Shown here piece by piece: positions 8,237-16,780 of a stretch of DNA of 64,000 bases. Each line of letters starts with the position of its first letter. Within the stretch, counting starts at the first letter, position 1. The DNA is taken from positions 1 through 64,000 of the forward strand of contig JAJYBR010000005.1 of NCBI GenBank assembly GCA_021778895.1, read 5' to 3'. Origin of the DNA: Actinomycetes bacterium (GTDB lineage Bacteria > Actinomycetota > Acidimicrobiia > Acidimicrobiales > RAAP-2). Made by a program: the position numbers and the translations under genes. The notes beneath the pieces are model-generated. The model ran no database searches. It saw only the letters and a program-made list of their open reading frames with translations, and was not told where the DNA came from.

Positions 8237-10107
8237 CGCTCGGGCTCGGCCGCGGGCTCGGCCTCGCCCTCGTCGATGATGTCGAAGGCCCGCAGGGCCT
8301 GGATGCGATCGTGGCGCCGACTGCGCAGGCGGCGCGCGGAGAGCTCGCGCAGGTCGACGAAGGCCGCCAGCACCGCGCGGTGCACGTTCTCGGCCGTGAC
8401 GAAGGGGTTCGGGTCCTCGGGCACGACCTCGTCGATCAGCCCGAACTCGAGCTGATCCGCCGCAGTCGAGCGCATGGTGGCCAACGTCATCTTGACCTGG
8501 TCGCGCGTCGGGCTCGGGGTCTTGTAGAGGATCGAGGCGGCTGAGCGGGGCTCGGCCACGTAGGCCATGGCGCGCTCGAGCATCATGACGTGGTCGGCCA
8601 TTGGCGTCGTCGCCAGTCCGCCGCCGCTGCCCAGGGCGCCAGCCACCAGCGAGATCACGGGATTCGGGTAGTCGATGCCGCGCAGGATCGACCGCGCGAT
8701 GAGGCGGGACTGACCGCGCCGCTCGCTCTCCAGGGTCGGCTTGGCGCCCAGCGTGTCGGTCACGAAGAGCGCGGGCAGGCCGAGGCGCGCGCCCACCTCG
8801 AGGGACCGGTGCAGGTGGGCGAAGTCCTCGGGCCCGGGGTTGGCCGGGCGCTTGATCACCGCGTCGCCCACGCGCTGGTACGAGGGCTGGGTGCCCACGA
8901 CCAGGAACGGCTGGGGGCCGAGGCGCGCGAAGGCCGTCACGATGGCCGGATAGTGGCGCACGCCCGGTTCCTGGACGTGGTTGTAGAGCGCGACCGACTC
9001 GGTGAAGGCGTAGCGCACCAGGAACTCGAGGTCGACGCGGTTGGCGTCGACGATCAGGTCCTGGTACTGCTCGAGCAGCGCGTCGGCCCGCTCAGTGGGG
9101 ACCGGCGGGCGCCGCGCGGCCGGCACCAGGTCGGGCGCGCCGGTCACGTCGTCGAAGCGCGGGCCGTGGATGCCCGCCGTGCCGAAGGAGAAGACCCGGC
9201 GCTGGTCGACCGCCGTGACGTTGTGGATCAGCGTCTCGGTCTCCTTGGTGAGCTCGGGGCGCTTGTCGGCGGGCGCCGAGACGGCGTAGAGGCGCGCGAG
9301 GTAGTCGACCAGCTCGGCGACGTCGGAGAGGACCGCGTCGATGTTGCGGTCCATGAGGTTGGCCTCGGCGCTCTGGGACGCGGAGGGCACGGCAGTCCCC
9401 TCGAAGGCCTCGATCACGTTGGGACCCGCGAATCCGAAGTTCGTCCCCGAGGTCGCCACGATGATGTCGGCGTTGGGAACCGCGCTCGCCGAGACGCCGC
9501 CCCAGACGTTGCCCAGTAGGACCGCCACGTGGGGCAGGGCCACGCGCTCCTTGTAGAGGCGGATGGCCTCGACCATGCGCGTCATCTGGGTCAGGCCGGC
9601 GAAGTTCTCGTGCTGGCGCACGCCGCTGCTCGCGTAGACGGCGACCAGCGGCAGGTGCCGCGAGGTCGCTAGGTCGGCCGCCTGCTGGAACACCTCGCCC
9701 GAGATCACGCCGAGCGAGCCGGCGAAGAAGTCCCAGTTCATGGCGTACAGGACGACCGGTCGGCCCTCGAGCGTGGCCGTGCCGTAGGTCGAGGACTCGG
9801 ACTTGCCGTGGCGCGCCTCGCGGCGCAGCTTGTCGAAGTAGGACTCGTCCTTCTCGCCGGCGTGGCCCCGCCGCACCAAGCCCACCAGGTCCTTCGTTAT
9901 GCGCCAGCGGCTGTGGCTCGGCTTGAAGTGCACGAGCTCCTGGAGCAGCTGGAGCTGGGCGGGGATGTGCACGGTGCGCCGGTTGCGCAGGTGGGGCTCG
10001 ACGGCCACCTCGTGGACGGGCAGGCCGACCGGGTAGCCCTCGCCGAAGAGTGTCGCGTCGAGGTCCTCGATGGGTCGCTCGTCCCCGGTCCCCGCGCTGT
10101 CTGGCAT
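8233..10107 (-). CDS. Acetyl/acyl-CoA carboxylase carboxyltransferase, beta-alpha fusion
   Basis: A 624-aa protein joining an AccD-like half to an AccA-like half. The beta-like half has a FAGSLGVISGEVFQQAADLA segment (residues about 130-160); the alpha-like half has RLGLPALFVTDTLGAKP followed by ERRGQSRLIA (residues about 440-475). These correspond to the crotonase-fold carboxyltransferase that moves CO2 from carboxybiotin to acyl-CoA, the first step of fatty-acid synthesis. No cysteine is present anywhere, so the four-Cys zinc finger of bacterial AccD is missing. No biotin carboxylase or BCCP gene lies in the window. ATG 10107 is 8 nt after a TAGACT box. It is the last gene of a possible minus-strand unit with AIM24 and the acyl-CoA synthetase. 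Confidence 0.82.
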   Translation of the reverse strand: MPDSAGTGDERPIEDLDATLFGEGYPVGLPVHEVAVEPHLRNRRTVHIPAQLQLLQELVHFKPSHSRWRITKDLVGLVRRGHAGEKDESYFDKLRREARHGKSESSTYGTATLEGRPVVLYAMNWDFFAGSLGVISGEVFQQAADLATSRHLPLVAVYASSGVRQHENFAGLTQMTRMVEAIRLYKERVALPHVAVLLGNVWGGVSASAVPNADIIVATSGTNFGFAGPNVIEAFEGTAVPSASQSAEANLMDRNIDAVLSDVAELVDYLARLYAVSAPADKRPELTKETETLIHNVTAVDQRRVFSFGTAGIHGPRFDDVTGAPDLVPAARRPPVPTERADALLEQYQDLIVDANRVDLEFLVRYAFTESVALYNHVQEPGVRHYPAIVTAFARLGPQPFLVVGTQPSYQRVGDAVIKRPANPGPEDFAHLHRSLEVGARLGLPALFVTDTLGAKPTLESERRGQSRLIARSILRGIDYPNPVISLVAGALGSGGGLATTPMADHVMMLERAMAYVAEPRSAASILYKTPSPTRDQVKMTLATMRSTAADQLEFGLIDEVVPEDPNPFVTAENVHRAVLAAFVDLRELSARRLRSRRHDRIQALRAFDIIDEGEAEPAAEPER

Positions 10108-10115
10108 GGGCGCCC

Positions 10116-10121
10116 AGTCTA
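10116..10121 (-). promoter_or_regulatory. Candidate -10 element (TAGACT) 8 nt before the carboxyltransferase start
   Basis: Read on the minus strand, TAGACT lies 8 nt upstream of the ATG at 10107, and no good ribosome-binding site is present in between. This fits a near-leaderless internal promoter within the 36-bp gap after the AIM24 gene. There is no clear -35. Confidence 0.25.
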
Positions 10122-10143
10122 GGCGGCAGGTCGCAACGGGCGA

Positions 10144-10932
10144 CTAGCCGATGTTGAAGGGCAGCCCCCCGAAGCCCGTCTTGCCCGACTCGCCGGTCGC
10201 CAGGTACGGCGCGATCGCCTGGGCCAGGCCGGGCAGGGTCAGGCTCTGCAGGTGGACCTCGCCGGGCCCGGTCAGGCGGGCCAGGAACAGCGTCTCGGCC
10301 CCGAAGATGATGTTCTTGATGCCCTTGACCATCTGGATGTCCAGGCTCACCGAGGCGTCAAAGAGCCCGATGTGACCGGGGTGCACGAGCAGCGTCTCGC
10401 CTGCGGCCAGCTGGTACGTGATGAGCTCACCCGACAGCTCGATCCAGGCGGTCCCGTGGCCCGCGATGCGCTGGAGCAGGAAGCCGTTGCCCGAGAAGAT
10501 CCCCGCTCCCAGCCGCTGCTGGAAGCCGAGCGCCAGGGTGACGTCGGCAGTCGCAGCGAGGAAGCCATGGCGCGAGACCAGGTACTCGTGCTCGGGGTCC
10601 ACCGGGATGGGCCGAATGTGGCCGGGCATCTTGGCGGCGAAGGCGATTCGCCCGCTGCCCCCCGTCGCCTGGTAGCGGGTGAGGAAGACCGTCCCGCCGG
10701 CCGCCACGCGCTTGAGGACACCGAGCACGCCCGCGGCGCCCGCGCCGGCCGTCGCGGTGGTGAGTTGCACGTTCGGACTCATCCACGACAGCTCGCCTCC
10801 CTGGGAGACGACCGCCTGGCCGTCCTGGAGCTCGACCTCCAGGACCGGCATCGTCGTGCCGACGATGCGGTGGGCCACCCCGGTCGCGCCGCTGTCGGCG
10901 AAGGCCGGGACGTCACCGGTCGACTCGGGCAT
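10144..10932 (-). CDS. AIM24 family protein
   Basis: A 262-aa protein of the AIM24/TIGR00266 family, which has a repeated beta-strand fold related to tryptophan-RNA attenuator proteins and no agreed biochemical role in bacteria. Landmarks are LEVELQDGQAVVSQGGELSWM near the N-terminus, a glycine-rich AGAGAAGVLGVLKR segment, FLTRYQATGGSGRI, and a second repeat with GNGFLLQRIAGHGTAWIELSG. I use ATG 10932 because AGAGGGGGA lies just upstream; the track start at 10968 adds 12 residues. It is 40 bp downstream of the acyl-CoA synthetase gene and 36 bp upstream of the carboxyltransferase gene. Confidence 0.85.
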   Translation of the reverse strand: MPESTGDVPAFADSGATGVAHRIVGTTMPVLEVELQDGQAVVSQGGELSWMSPNVQLTTATAGAGAAGVLGVLKRVAAGGTVFLTRYQATGGSGRIAFAAKMPGHIRPIPVDPEHEYLVSRHGFLAATADVTLALGFQQRLGAGIFSGNGFLLQRIAGHGTAWIELSGELITYQLAAGETLLVHPGHIGLFDASVSLDIQMVKGIKNIIFGAETLFLARLTGPGEVHLQSLTLPGLAQAIAPYLATGESGKTGFGGLPFNIG

Positions 10933-10972
10933 GCTGTCCCCCTCTTTCCCGGGCCCGTCGGGCCCCACCGGA

Positions 10973-12670
10973 CTACGCGAAGTCCTCCTCGCGGTACTCG
11001 GCCGGCGCCCGGCCCTCCCGCGTCTCCTCGGCGTTGCGCAGGTCCACGCGCCGGATCTTGCCGCTGATGGTCTTGGGCAGCTCGGCGAACTCCAGGCGCC
11101 GCACTCGCTTGTAGGGCGCCAGGTGGTCGCGGGCGTAGGCCAGGATGTCCCGGGCCAGCTCGGGGCTCGGCTCGTAGCCGGCCACCAGCGACACGAAGGC
11201 CTTGGGCACCGCCAGGCGCATCGCGTCGGGTGCCGGGACGACGGCGGCCTCGGCGACCGCGGGGTGCTCGATCAGCACGCTCTCGAGCTCGAAGGGGCTG
11301 ATGCGGTAGTCGCTGGCCTTGAAGACGTCGTCGGATCGCCCGACGTAGGTGATGTAGCCGCTCTCGTCCCGGTGGGCGATGTCACCGGTGTGGTAGTGGC
11401 CGCCGGCGAAGGCCGCCTCGTTGCGCGCGTCATCGGCTCCCGTCGAGGTGCGATAGCCGGTCATCAGGCCAAGGGGGCGCTCCGTGGCCAGGGAGACGCA
11501 GATCTCCCCGTCGTCGCCCACCTCGCCGGTGATCGGGTCGACGAGCTCGATGGTGTACCCGGGGATGGGACGACCCATCGATCCGGCGATCACCGGCTGG
11601 CCCGGGGAGTTGCCGATCTGCACGGTGGTCTCGGTCTGACCGAAGCCGTCGCGGATGGTGAGGCCCCAGCCGCGCTGGACCGCCTCGATGACCTCGGGAT
11701 TGAGCGGCTCGCCGGCACTGGCCAGCTCGCGCAGGCTGGTCGTGTACTTCGCCAGGTCCTGCTGGATCAGCATGCGCCACACCGTCGGCGGCGCGCAGAA
11801 CGTCGTCACGTGCTGGTCGACGAGGACCTGGAGCATGGCCGCCGCGTCGAAGCGCGCGTAGTTGTAGACCGCGATCGTGGCCCCGGCGATCCAGGGCGCG
11901 AACATGGACGACCAGGCGTGCTTGGCCCAGCCCGGGCTCGAGACGTTGAGGTGCACGTCACCGGGACGGATCCCGATCCAGTACATCGTCGACAGGTGTC
12001 CCATGGGATAGCTGGCGTGCGTGTGCCCGACCATCTTGGGCAGCGCCGTCGTGCCCGACGTGAAGTAGATGAGGAAGGGGTCGTCGGCGGCCGTCGGCGC
12101 CTCGGGCACGAAGTCGGCGCTGGCCTGGCGCGCATCCTCGAAGTCGCGCCAACCCGCCGAGGCGCCGCCCACGGAGACCTTGATGTAGTTGCCCGACACG
12201 TTGGCGAAGCGCGCGGTCACGTCCGCGCGGGCGATCACCGCGCCGGCGCTCGCGCGGTCGATGCGGTCCTGCAAGTCGCTCGAGGTGAGCAGCGTCGTCG
12301 CCGGGATCATCACGGCGCCCAGCTGCAGGATCGCGAGCGTCGTCTCCCAGAGCTCGACCTGGTTGCCCAGCAGGACCAGGACGCGCATCCCCGGGGTGAC
12401 ACCCTGGTCGCGCAGCCACGACGCCAGCTGGCGCGACCTCGTCGACAGTTCCGCGAAGGTGTAGCTGACGGCCGATCCGTCCTCCTCGATCACCACCAGA
12501 CCCGGCTGATCGGGGGTTTCGGTCGCGAGAACTGCATCGAACCAGTCGCGGGCGAAGTTGAACATCGTCGGGCGGGGCCAGGCGAAGCGATCTCGGGCGG
12601 CGTCGTAGTCCTCGCGCAGGGCCAGCAATTGGTCGCGGGCCGCTCGGAACTCCTCGGTCGGGGTCGGCAT
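10973..12670 (-). CDS. AMP-binding acyl-CoA synthetase
   Basis: A 565-aa adenylate-forming ligase. It carries the phosphate-binding loop YFTSGTTALPK, an FGQTET motif (A5-like), GHYHTGDIA, GRSDDVFKASDYRI (A8 hinge) and a C-terminal KTISGKIRR with the catalytic Lys. The overall pattern resembles medium-chain/acetyl-CoA synthetase-like (ACSM-type) enzymes, which make acyl-CoA from a carboxylate, ATP and CoA; the exact substrate cannot be read. I use ATG 12670 with GGGAGA upstream, since the first 59 residues of the track ORF are shadow of the DUF4232 gene. It may supply acyl-CoA to enzymes such as the downstream carboxyltransferase, which is inference from neighbourhood. Confidence 0.87.
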   Translation of the reverse strand: MPTPTEEFRAARDQLLALREDYDAARDRFAWPRPTMFNFARDWFDAVLATETPDQPGLVVIEEDGSAVSYTFAELSTRSRQLASWLRDQGVTPGMRVLVLLGNQVELWETTLAILQLGAVMIPATTLLTSSDLQDRIDRASAGAVIARADVTARFANVSGNYIKVSVGGASAGWRDFEDARQASADFVPEAPTAADDPFLIYFTSGTTALPKMVGHTHASYPMGHLSTMYWIGIRPGDVHLNVSSPGWAKHAWSSMFAPWIAGATIAVYNYARFDAAAMLQVLVDQHVTTFCAPPTVWRMLIQQDLAKYTTSLRELASAGEPLNPEVIEAVQRGWGLTIRDGFGQTETTVQIGNSPGQPVIAGSMGRPIPGYTIELVDPITGEVGDDGEICVSLATERPLGLMTGYRTSTGADDARNEAAFAGGHYHTGDIAHRDESGYITYVGRSDDVFKASDYRISPFELESVLIEHPAVAEAAVVPAPDAMRLAVPKAFVSLVAGYEPSPELARDILAYARDHLAPYKRVRRLEFAELPKTISGKIRRVDLRNAEETREGRAPAEYREEDFA

Positions 12671-12720
12671 GGGTCTCTCCCTTCTCTCGGGCTGATGGTA
12701 GGCCCGTTGTTGCGGTTGCG

Positions 12721-13257
12721 TCAGGTTCCGGTGACCCCGGGTGTCACCAGGCGGGTCGTCGTGCTCGACTGTCGGGTGCACACGGCATTCACCAGGCGGA
12801 CCCGACGCGGCGCGAGGAACGGGCGCAGCGAGATCACGACACCCCACGCGCGCGCCGCGTGACAGCGCGCGGGCGGGTAGTTGCCGACCTCACTGACGCC
12901 CCAGGCGACCGCCACCGAGGCACCCCGGCCCAAGACGTGGCGCGCGGGCATCTGGCCGATGCTGGCGTTGCGCGCCGGCGGGCCGACGGCGCGACCCGAC
13001 GGGCTGGCAATCGGCTGGATGGCTGGCACGCCCCAGAGCACGCACGTCCCCCGATGATTCGTGAGGATCAGGGGGTAGTAGATGGTCCCGGCCGTCCCGG
13101 AGGGACGGCCGACGTGCACCACTAGTTGGGCCGACGTGCAGGTCGGCACACCGGCCGCGCGGGCCGGCGACGAGCCAGTGAGGAGCGGCGCCACCGCGAG
13201 CAGCACCACGGCTGCGGCACTTCGCGCCGCCCATCCTCTCCTGGTCCGAGCGTCCAC
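12721..13257 (-). CDS. Secreted DUF4232 protein
   Basis: A 178-aa protein with an N-terminal Arg-rich segment, a hydrophobic core (SAAAVVLLAVAPLL) and an ARAAG cleavage-like site, so it is probably exported. The mature part has the DUF4232 pattern: a Cys near the start (PTCTSAQL), NHRGTCVLWGVPAIQP, and a late Cys pair (PARCHAA and NAVCTRQ). DUF4232 proteins are common secreted actinobacterial proteins of unknown role. The start is GTG 13257. It is divergent from the RidA-hydrolase gene and 50 bp upstream of the acyl-CoA synthetase gene. Confidence 0.75.
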   Translation of the reverse strand: MDARTRRGWAARSAAAVVLLAVAPLLTGSSPARAAGVPTCTSAQLVVHVGRPSGTAGTIYYPLILTNHRGTCVLWGVPAIQPIASPSGRAVGPPARNASIGQMPARHVLGRGASVAVAWGVSEVGNYPPARCHAARAWGVVISLRPFLAPRRVRLVNAVCTRQSSTTTRLVTPGVTGT

Positions 13258-13344
13258 GCACCACCCCTCGACCCCTTAGGTCTACACCGGATCCATGGCG
13301 CGCGCGAGGTCTCGTCCTGCGAGTCTGCGTGGCAGGATGAGGCT

Positions 13345-14520
13345 ATGGCGATCGGTGCGCGCGCGACCACGGGTTCCCCGCAGCCCGCGACGCTGCACGA
13401 GGCGGGCGACCTCATCTGGATTGCCCCCACGATCGCCCCGGGAGACAGCCTGGGCGCGGAGGTGGGGGCGGCGCTGGCTGCGGTCGGACGCTCGCTCGCG
13501 GCCGACGGAATCTCGTGGGGCGACATCGAGCTGGTGATCATGCACCTGGCCGACGTCGACGACGAGGCGATGGCCGAAGCCCACTACCGCGCGTTCTTCA
13601 CCGGGACCCCGCCCCGTCGCACCCTGGCCCCGACCGCTGCTCCGCACGGCGCCCGGGTGGCCTTCGAGGTCGTGGGACACCGCCAGCCCGGGCCGACCAC
13701 GGGGGACCTGTCGCGACGCACCGGCTTCGTCCACCACGACGGCGAGCGCCTCTACTTCGAGGTGGTCGGCGGCGCCAGTGCGCGACTGCCGCTGGTGCTG
13801 TGCCACGGGGCCGGCTCCAATCACGCCTCCTGGTTCCAGCAGGTCCACGCGTTGGCCCACGATCGCCCGGTCATCACGTGGGACCATCGCGGCTACGGCC
13901 GCTCGAGTGACCTTGACGAGCGATCCGGCCCCGAGGTCGCCTCCGGGGACCTGCTGGCGATCCTCGACGAGCTCGAGGTCGAGCGCGCGGACCTGGTCGG
14001 CCAGTCGATGGGGGGATGGACCGCCGTCGGCGCCGCGCTGGCCCGACCGCACCTGGCGCGCTCCCTGGTCCTCACCGACTCGATCGGCGGCATCGTCACC
14101 GACGAGATCATCACCCGGCTGGCGCGTGACGCCGCGCGCGACCCCCAGCACGACGTCCTGGGTGACCATCCCGCGCTCGGTGCCACCTTCCGCCACCGCG
14201 CGCCGGCGCTCGCTCACCTCTACCAGATGATCGGGAGCATGGGCTCGGTCGACCCCGAGTCGATGATCGACCGCCTGGCCCGCACGATCTATGGCGCCGA
14301 CGCGGCCACGCGACTCTCCCTCCCGGTGCTGTGCGTGGTCGGCGACCACGACCGGATCTTCCCGCCCTCCGTCATGCTCGCGGTCGCCGAAGCCCTCCCC
14401 GACGCCCGCGTCGTCGAGATCGCCGATGCGGGTCACTCGGCCTACTTCGAGGAGCCCGACTCGTGGAACCAAGCCGTGCGCGACTTCCTCGCGGCGCTCG
14501 ATCGCGCCGACGCCCGCTGA
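13345..14520 (+). CDS. RidA-like domain fused to alpha/beta hydrolase
   Basis: A 391-aa protein with two parts. Residues about 15-112 look like the RidA/YjgF/YER057c fold: a GDLIWIAPTIAPG strand pair, AALAAVGRSLAADG helix, DIELVIMHLADVDD, and a TPPRRTLAP segment where RidA proteins have an Arg-containing PxRxxV/L motif. Residues about 125-385 are an alpha/beta hydrolase with oxyanion HGAG, nucleophile elbow GQSMGG (Ser near 221), acid GDHD and a late GHSAYFE His. RidA proteins hydrolyse reactive enamines/imines; the hydrolase substrate is unknown. Start ATG 13345 has GGATGAGG upstream; the track start at 13126 adds 73 residues of shadow. Confidence 0.75.
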   Translation: MAIGARATTGSPQPATLHEAGDLIWIAPTIAPGDSLGAEVGAALAAVGRSLAADGISWGDIELVIMHLADVDDEAMAEAHYRAFFTGTPPRRTLAPTAAPHGARVAFEVVGHRQPGPTTGDLSRRTGFVHHDGERLYFEVVGGASARLPLVLCHGAGSNHASWFQQVHALAHDRPVITWDHRGYGRSSDLDERSGPEVASGDLLAILDELEVERADLVGQSMGGWTAVGAALARPHLARSLVLTDSIGGIVTDEIITRLARDAARDPQHDVLGDHPALGATFRHRAPALAHLYQMIGSMGSVDPESMIDRLARTIYGADAATRLSLPVLCVVGDHDRIFPPSVMLAVAEALPDARVVEIADAGHSAYFEEPDSWNQAVRDFLAALDRADAR

Positions 14521-14647
14521 TCCCCCCGAGGTCCCGACGTCGCCCAAGCCTCCCGACGACTTCGGCGCGTCCCCGACGTCCGCAGATCGCGCTGCTACTG
14601 TGGCTGGTTGCGCCCGGGGTGTGCCGGCTGCGCAAAGGTGGGCGAGC

Positions 14648-16780
14648 GTGAGCGAGTCGGACGGCTCAGCAGTCGGGTGGGCTCAGTTCCTATCCTCGAT
14701 CCCCGACGGCGCCCTATTGATCGACGCGACGGGCCACATCCATCTGGCCAACGAGACCTTCGCCGACTACAGCGGCTATAGCACCGCCGAGCTGGAGGGC
14801 CTGTCCGTCGAGTGCCTGGTGCCCGAGCGCGTGTCGGCCGCCCACGCCCTGACGCGCGAGCGCTTCGCCGACGGGGTGCAGCGCCGACCCTCGGGGCGCC
14901 ACTCGCACCTCTCGCTGGTCACCAAGGATGGGGCCGAACGAGACGCCGACATCGCACTGTCGCAACTCGACCTGGACGGGGAGCCGATGACCCTGGCGAT
15001 CGTGCGCGACCTCGACGACCTGCACCGCACCAGCCTGCACGGCGACTCCGAGCTGCGCTACCGGCTGGCCTTCGACATCTCGGTGGCCCCCATCGTCTTC
15101 ACCGACGATCGGGACCGGATCCTCGCGGCCAACGACGCGTTCTGCGACCTCCTGGGACGCACCCGCGACGAGCTGCTCGGCCAGGACTCGACCTCCTTCA
15201 CCTACCCCCTGGACCTCGGGCTGACCGAGGCATCACTCGAGCGGGTGCGCCGCCACGAGGTCGATGCGGAGCACTACGTCAAGCGCTACGTCCACCGCGA
15301 CGGCCGGGTGCTGGTGGTCGAGGTCGCCCGGCGCGCCGCCTATGACGCGAGCGGCCACCTGCTCTTCAACGTCATCAGCGAGCGGGACGTCACCGAGGAG
15401 CGGTCCCTGACCGCCCAGCTGGCCCACCAGGCGCTCCACGACCCGCTCACCGGGCTCGCCAACCGCGCGCTCCTCGAGGACCGGCTGGCGCGCGCCCGCG
15501 CCAAGGTCACGCGCCAGGGCGGCTTCGGCGCGATCCTGATGGTCGACCTCGACGACTTCAAGGACGTCAACGACTCGCACGGCCACCTCGTGGGTGACCA
15601 GGTGTTGATCGCGGTCGCCCGCCGCCTGGAGGAGGTGGCGCGCACCGCCGACACGCTGTGCCGCTTCGGGGGCGACGAGTTCGTCTACCTGGTCGAGGGC
15701 GTCCACCAGGCCGAGCAGGTCCGGCGTATCGCCGAGCGCCTGCTCGGATCGCTCGAGAAGCCGTTCGCCGTGATGGGTCTCAGCGTCGAGCAGCACGCCA
15801 GCATCGGCGTGGCGATCTGGGACATCGAGTCGCCCGACGACCTGGCCGTGCTGGAGCAGGCCGACCTCGCCCTCTACGAGGCCAAGCGGCTGGGCCGCAA
15901 CCGCTACACCGTCTTCTCCCCCAGCCTCGATCAGAGTCACTCGGGACGGGGCCACGACCTGCAGGCGCTGCGCGACGCCCTGTCCGACGGCTCTCTGTCG
16001 ATGCACTTCCAGCCCATCGTCTCGGCCCAGACCACGACCGCGGTCGGCTTCGAGGCCCTCATGCGCTGGCAGCACCACGAGCGCGGCTGGATCGCGCCCT
16101 CCGAGTTCTTGGGCCTGGCCGAGCCCACCGACCTGATCGGTGAGCTGGGCGCCTTCGCCCTGCGCGAGGCGACCCGGGCCGCCGCCAGCTGGTCGCCCGC
16201 CCTCGACGGGCCCTACGTCACGGTGAACCTGTCGGCTCGCCAGCTCTTCGACCCCGAGCTGACCGGCCACGTGCGGGCCGCCCTGGCCGCCAGCGGACTG
16301 GCCCACCACCGCCTGGTAGTCGAGATCCCCGAGCGTGTGGCCCTCGAGGACGCTGCGCGCACCTCTCTCGTCGTCACCGAGTTGCGCGACCTCGGCGTGG
16401 GCTGCGCCCTCGATGGCTTCGGCGACGGCCTGGCCTCCCTCGCCCAGCTGCTGCACCTCGACCTGCGCTTCGTGAAGATCGACCGCTCCCTGGTGCGCCC
16501 GCCCACCGACGCGAACCTGCACGACGCGCTGGTCGACGTCATCGTGACCCTCGGCCACCGCACCGGCATCGACGTCGTCGCCCAGGGCGTCGAGACTCCC
16601 GAGGACCTGGACCGCTTGCGCCAGGCCGGCTGCGACCTGTCCCAGGGCTTCCTGTTCTCTCAGGCCGTGCCGCTGTCGGAGGTCAACCCCCTGATGGGCA
16701 CGCCGCTCGGCCTCGCCAACGCGAAGGTGAACCCCTCGTCGATGAGCGCGATACAGGCGTCCACCACCTCGGCGTCGTAG
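14648..16780 (+). CDS. PAS-PAS-GGDEF-EAL cyclic-di-GMP protein, EAL site degenerate
   Basis: A 710-aa cytoplasmic signalling protein. Two PAS domains (about 10-120 and 135-250) precede a GGDEF domain (about 260-425) and an EAL domain (about 435-690). The diguanylate cyclase site is intact (RFGGDEFVY), and an RTAD five residues before it fits the inhibitory RxxD site. The EAL domain keeps EAL (FEALMRW) and KIDRSLV, but DDFGTG reads DGFGDG and AEGVET reads AQGVET, so metal and catalytic acids are lost. I expect synthesis but little hydrolysis of cyclic-di-GMP. Start GTG 14648 follows AGGTGGG. Its last 121 bp overlap the convergent HD-GYP gene. Confidence 0.88.
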   Translation: MSESDGSAVGWAQFLSSIPDGALLIDATGHIHLANETFADYSGYSTAELEGLSVECLVPERVSAAHALTRERFADGVQRRPSGRHSHLSLVTKDGAERDADIALSQLDLDGEPMTLAIVRDLDDLHRTSLHGDSELRYRLAFDISVAPIVFTDDRDRILAANDAFCDLLGRTRDELLGQDSTSFTYPLDLGLTEASLERVRRHEVDAEHYVKRYVHRDGRVLVVEVARRAAYDASGHLLFNVISERDVTEERSLTAQLAHQALHDPLTGLANRALLEDRLARARAKVTRQGGFGAILMVDLDDFKDVNDSHGHLVGDQVLIAVARRLEEVARTADTLCRFGGDEFVYLVEGVHQAEQVRRIAERLLGSLEKPFAVMGLSVEQHASIGVAIWDIESPDDLAVLEQADLALYEAKRLGRNRYTVFSPSLDQSHSGRGHDLQALRDALSDGSLSMHFQPIVSAQTTTAVGFEALMRWQHHERGWIAPSEFLGLAEPTDLIGELGAFALREATRAAASWSPALDGPYVTVNLSARQLFDPELTGHVRAALAASGLAHHRLVVEIPERVALEDAARTSLVVTELRDLGVGCALDGFGDGLASLAQLLHLDLRFVKIDRSLVRPPTDANLHDALVDVIVTLGHRTGIDVVAQGVETPEDLDRLRQAGCDLSQGFLFSQAVPLSEVNPLMGTPLGLANAKVNPSSMSAIQASTTSAS

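Noticed and set aside
10679-12862. 727-aa plus-strand ORF
   Set aside because: It lies opposite the AMP-binding enzyme and AIM24 genes, whose motifs are strong, and has shadow-type composition.
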